From the NCBI GenBank assembly GCA_902494935.1, contig CABUVH010000090.1, positions 1 to 8,112 on the forward strand: a DNA stretch of 8,112 nucleotides. Reading direction: 5' to 3'. The translations under genes and the position numbers were made by a program. Every line of letters begins with the position of its first letter. Position 1 is the first letter of the stretch. The notes beneath the pieces are model-generated. The model saw only the letters and a list, made by a program, of their open reading frames with translations. It was not told the origin of the DNA and searched no databases. This stretch comes from an uncultured Collinsella sp. GTDB taxonomy: Bacteria; Actinomycetota; Coriobacteriia; Coriobacteriales; Coriobacteriaceae. Positions 6,185-8,112 of the stretch are shown in pieces.

Positions 6185-7642
6185 CTAACCGATCCAGCTC
6201 GCCGAAAGCGGGCCGCTGACGATGACCATGATGATGAGCACGATGAACACGAACGCCATCGCGCGGGGAAGCGGGGCTCCCGCGGCGACCTCGTCGCTCG
6301 GCTCGCCGGGCAGGCAATAGCCCATCCACTTGAGGAACCAGGCAAAGGTAGCGACGGTCTCGGCGACCATGATGCACACGAGCACCAGGATCGCGACGTT
6401 GCCGGCACCCACAGAAAAGCCGCCGGCGATGATCTGGAACTTCGAGAAGAACGTGTTCATGGGCGGCACGCCGGCAATGGCGAGCGCCGCGACACCAAAG
6501 CCCACGCCCGAGATCGGGTACTTCTTTACGATGCCGCGAAGCTTGGGCAGCATACGCGTGCCGAGGGTAAAGGAGAACGAACCGGCGATCAGGAAGAACA
6601 GCGTCTTGGCGAAGGCGTGGTTAAAGATGTGGCACACGGCGCCATCAAAGGCCAGCTGGCTGCCAAAGACCGAAAGGCCCAGACCAAAGAACACATAGGA
6701 GAGCTGGGCGATCGTGGAGAAGGCCAGCAGGCGCTTCATGTCCTTTTGCGGCAGGTACATAAGGAAACCAAAGAGCATGGTGACCATGGCGTCGATAATG
6801 GCGACCCAACCCACGATCTCGGGAACCTCGCCGGCAGAGACGAGTGCACGCGCGAACACGCACACGCCGACCTTGACCATCGAGGCGCCATGCAGGTAGG
6901 CCGAAACAGGCGTCGGCGCCTCCATGGCCGAAGGCAGCCACATGTACATGGGAACCTGTGCGGACTTGGCCCAGGCCGCAAACAGCACGAGCAAAAGGAC
7001 GATAGCCTTGAGCTTGGCGTCGAGGCCGGCAATCGCGGTAATGGCGAAGGTGCCGGTGTGGGCAAACACGATAGCGGCGCCCAGATACAGGCCGAGCGCA
7101 CCGATATGCGTAATGATCAGGGCCTTCATGCCGGCCTTCTTGGCCGTAGGCGACATGTAGTAGCTAATGAGGCCCCAAGAGCACGCACCCGTGATCTCAA
7201 AGAACACGAGCTGGCCCAAAAGGGTCGAGCTGTACACGAGGCCGGCCATGGCGCCGATGAAGGTCGCGAGGTACGCGTAGAAGCGACGACGCGGTGCGTC
7301 GGGATGCTCACGGTTATTCTCGCTCATATAGGGAATCGAATAGATCACGACAAGCAGGCCGATACCCACAAAGGCGGGCGCGAGCAGCGTGCTCATGCGA
7401 TCGAAGGTGAATCCCATGACAAGGGTCTGCCCAAACGAGATCAGGGGGACCTGCGTGTCGGGCATGCCGGCGCCAGCGAAATTCGCGGCGAGGGCGATGG
7501 TGCAGACCGTCGAGACGGCGGCACCCAAAACGCTGAACCACTTGGCGTACGGACGGGGGAACAGGGCGACGAGCACCGAGGCCACCATCGGGGCCGCGAT
7601 AGCGACCAAGCCGAGAAGGGACAGACTGACTGCAAATGACAT
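6185..7642 (-). CDS. hyfD: Hydrogenase-4 membrane subunit HyfD, antiporter-like (NuoL/NuoM/NuoN family)
   Basis: A 485-residue membrane protein (E. coli HyfD about 479) with roughly 13-14 hydrophobic segments. Family residues of the ion path are present: Glu149 in VFFEITGACSWGLISYY, Lys226 in AAWAKSAQVPMYMWLPSAM, Lys257 in LHGASMVKVGV, Lys346 in NHAFAKTLFF and Lys401 in NTFFSKFQII. APTPVSAYLHG (242-252) is the standard family signature. I call it HyfD rather than HyfB because it lies between hyfC and hyfE and is far shorter than the 670-residue HyfB. Together with HyfF it gives the membrane arm at least two antiporter-like units. The start has AAGGGAG 5 bases upstream and follows the hyfC stop by 15 bases, the widest gap in the window. 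Codon 2 is TCA, a codon seen nowhere else here. It ends in TAG. Confidence 0.95.
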   Translation of the reverse strand: MSFAVSLSLLGLVAIAAPMVASVLVALFPRPYAKWFSVLGAAVSTVCTIALAANFAGAGMPDTQVPLISFGQTLVMGFTFDRMSTLLAPAFVGIGLLVVIYSIPYMSENNREHPDAPRRRFYAYLATFIGAMAGLVYSSTLLGQLVFFEITGACSWGLISYYMSPTAKKAGMKALIITHIGALGLYLGAAIVFAHTGTFAITAIAGLDAKLKAIVLLLVLFAAWAKSAQVPMYMWLPSAMEAPTPVSAYLHGASMVKVGVCVFARALVSAGEVPEIVGWVAIIDAMVTMLFGFLMYLPQKDMKRLLAFSTIAQLSYVFFGLGLSVFGSQLAFDGAVCHIFNHAFAKTLFFLIAGSFSFTLGTRMLPKLRGIVKKYPISGVGFGVAALAIAGVPPMNTFFSKFQIIAGGFSVGAGNVAILVLVCIMVAETVATFAWFLKWMGYCLPGEPSDEVAAGAPLPRAMAFVFIVLIIMVIVSGPLSASWIG

Positions 7643-7657
7643 TGTTTCTCCCTTCTC

Positions 7658-8112
7658 CTACACGCCGACGACCACGAAGACAAACGCCAGAACGGCGATG
7701 CCCACGACGGCCCAGGTCTGATTGCCAAGCACCTTAAAACGCGAGCGCGAGCAGGAGTTCTCGATCACGCCGCATACGACAAAGTCGATCAGGCACTTAA
7801 CAAGGAAGATGACCGCGCCCAGAACGGCCGCGATACCCACGGCCGCGGGCTCGCCCCAGGGGACGAAGATCGCGCAAAACCAGGCGACGACCAGGACCTG
7901 CTTCATGGACATGGCGAGCTTGGCCATCGCAAGCGACGGGCCGGAAAGCTCGGCGAGCGGACCTTCCTGGAGCTCCTGCTCGGCCTCGGCCTGATCAAAC
8001 GGCAGCTTGCCGAGCTCCATGTAGCAGGCGATCGCAAAGGCGATGCCGGCGAGGATCACGGCGACCGGCGCGTCGATGGCGCCCGTCATGATGTGCTGAC
8101 CCATGGTGGCGA
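7658..8112 (-). CDS. hyfC: Hydrogenase-4 membrane anchor HyfC, NuoH-like (C-terminal half, cut by window edge)
   Basis: The last 150 residues of a NuoH-family protein; the frame is open to the right edge and the start lies outside (E. coli HyfC/HycD are about 305-315 residues). NuoH-type subunits anchor the soluble hydrogenase arm to the membrane, and in complex I they form the quinone-side channel. The diagnostic piece is MELGKLPFDQAEAEQELQEG, followed by PLAELSG. This is the conserved acidic cytoplasmic loop of NuoH in its HyfC/HycD form. Hydrophobic segments lie before the loop (AVILAGIAFAIACY) and after it (VLVVAWFCAIFVPW, then an AAVLGAVIFLVKCLIDFVV stretch, then AVVGIAVLAFVFVVVGV at the end). 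A Met encoded at 8104 is internal and should not be taken as the start, because family residues are missing before it and the frame continues upstream of it. TAG stop, 15 bases before hyfD. Confidence 0.95.
   Translation of the reverse strand, partial: ATMGQHIMTGAIDAPVAVILAGIAFAIACYMELGKLPFDQAEAEQELQEGPLAELSGPSLAMAKLAMSMKQVLVVAWFCAIFVPWGEPAAVGIAAVLGAVIFLVKCLIDFVVCGVIENSCSRSRFKVLGNQTWAVVGIAVLAFVFVVVGV

Noticed and set aside
2884..6219. Plus-strand open frame of 1111 codons across hyfG, hyfF and hyfE
   Set aside because: It is in exact codon-aligned antisense register to the three genes, has low-complexity His, Asp, Gly, Arg and Gln rich translation, and is explained by the lack of TTA, CTA and TCA codons in them. 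No ribosome binding site or family resemblance was seen.
6170..7639. Plus-strand open frame of 489 codons opposite hyfD
   Set aside because: Codon-aligned antisense shadow; ends exactly at the TCA codon 2 of hyfD; translation is charged and low-complexity.
7658..8104. A complete small gene starting at the Met encoded at 8104
   Set aside because: The frame stays open to the window edge and the protein matches only the C-terminal half of NuoH/HyfC, so this is a partial gene cut by the window.
1..8112. Search for CRISPR arrays, tRNA or rRNA genes, insertion sequences, terminators, promoters or a novel defence system
   Set aside because: The window is fully occupied by hydrogenase genes with gaps of at most 15 bases; no repeat arrays, inverted repeats with T-tracts or foreign genes were seen.

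Overview
The window is one uninterrupted stretch of a membrane-bound [NiFe]-hydrogenase operon of the hydrogenase-4/formate hydrogenlyase type (group 4a). Every gene is on the minus strand, so transcription runs from the right edge to the left. In that order the genes are hyfC (3' part only), hyfD, hyfE, hyfF, hyfG, hyfH, hyfI, hyfJ (hycH family) and the first 31 codons of a hycI-type maturation protease. This is the gene order of the E. coli hyf operon from C to J, with a hydrogenase-processing protease added at the end. The genes expected next upstream (hyfB, hyfA) and the rest of hycI lie outside the window.

Region by region: 7658-8112 encodes the NuoH-like membrane anchor. 6185-7642 and 3955-5514 encode two antiporter-like membrane subunits (HyfD and HyfF). 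Between them, 5518-6171 encodes HyfE, with its NuoK-like region. 2179-3951 encodes the catalytic large subunit, a NuoC-NuoD fusion with all four nickel-binding cysteines and a C-terminal tail for proteolytic removal. 1461-2177 encodes the two-cluster ferredoxin subunit, 676-1458 the NuoB-like small subunit, 94-675 the HycH-family maturation factor, and 1-94 the start of the protease. Gaps between genes are 0 to 15 bases, and the last junction is a 1-base TAATG overlap. Nearly every start has a strong GGAGG-like ribosome binding site. There is no non-coding stretch longer than 15 bases and no visible promoter, terminator, RNA gene, repeat or mobile element.

How the genes work together: electrons are expected to pass through the HyfH clusters to the HyfI cluster and then to the Ni-Fe site of HyfG, where protons are reduced to H2. 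HyfC, D, E and F form the membrane arm, which resembles complex I and can plausibly couple this to ion transport. HyfJ and HycI serve maturation of the large subunit. The electron donor (formate dehydrogenase, ferredoxin or other) is not visible here.

Organism: the DNA is GC-rich, with strong GGAGG ribosome binding sites and near-absence of TTA, CTA and TCA codons. The proteins resemble the enterobacterial Hyf/Hyc proteins but carry family-atypical extensions (HyfH C-terminus, HyfJ N-terminus). I infer a GC-rich anaerobe, most likely an actinobacterium of the class Coriobacteriia such as Collinsella. This is an impression from composition and protein style, not a proven assignment. I see an ordinary, intact hydrogenase operon with some lineage-specific details, and no evidence of a previously undescribed system.
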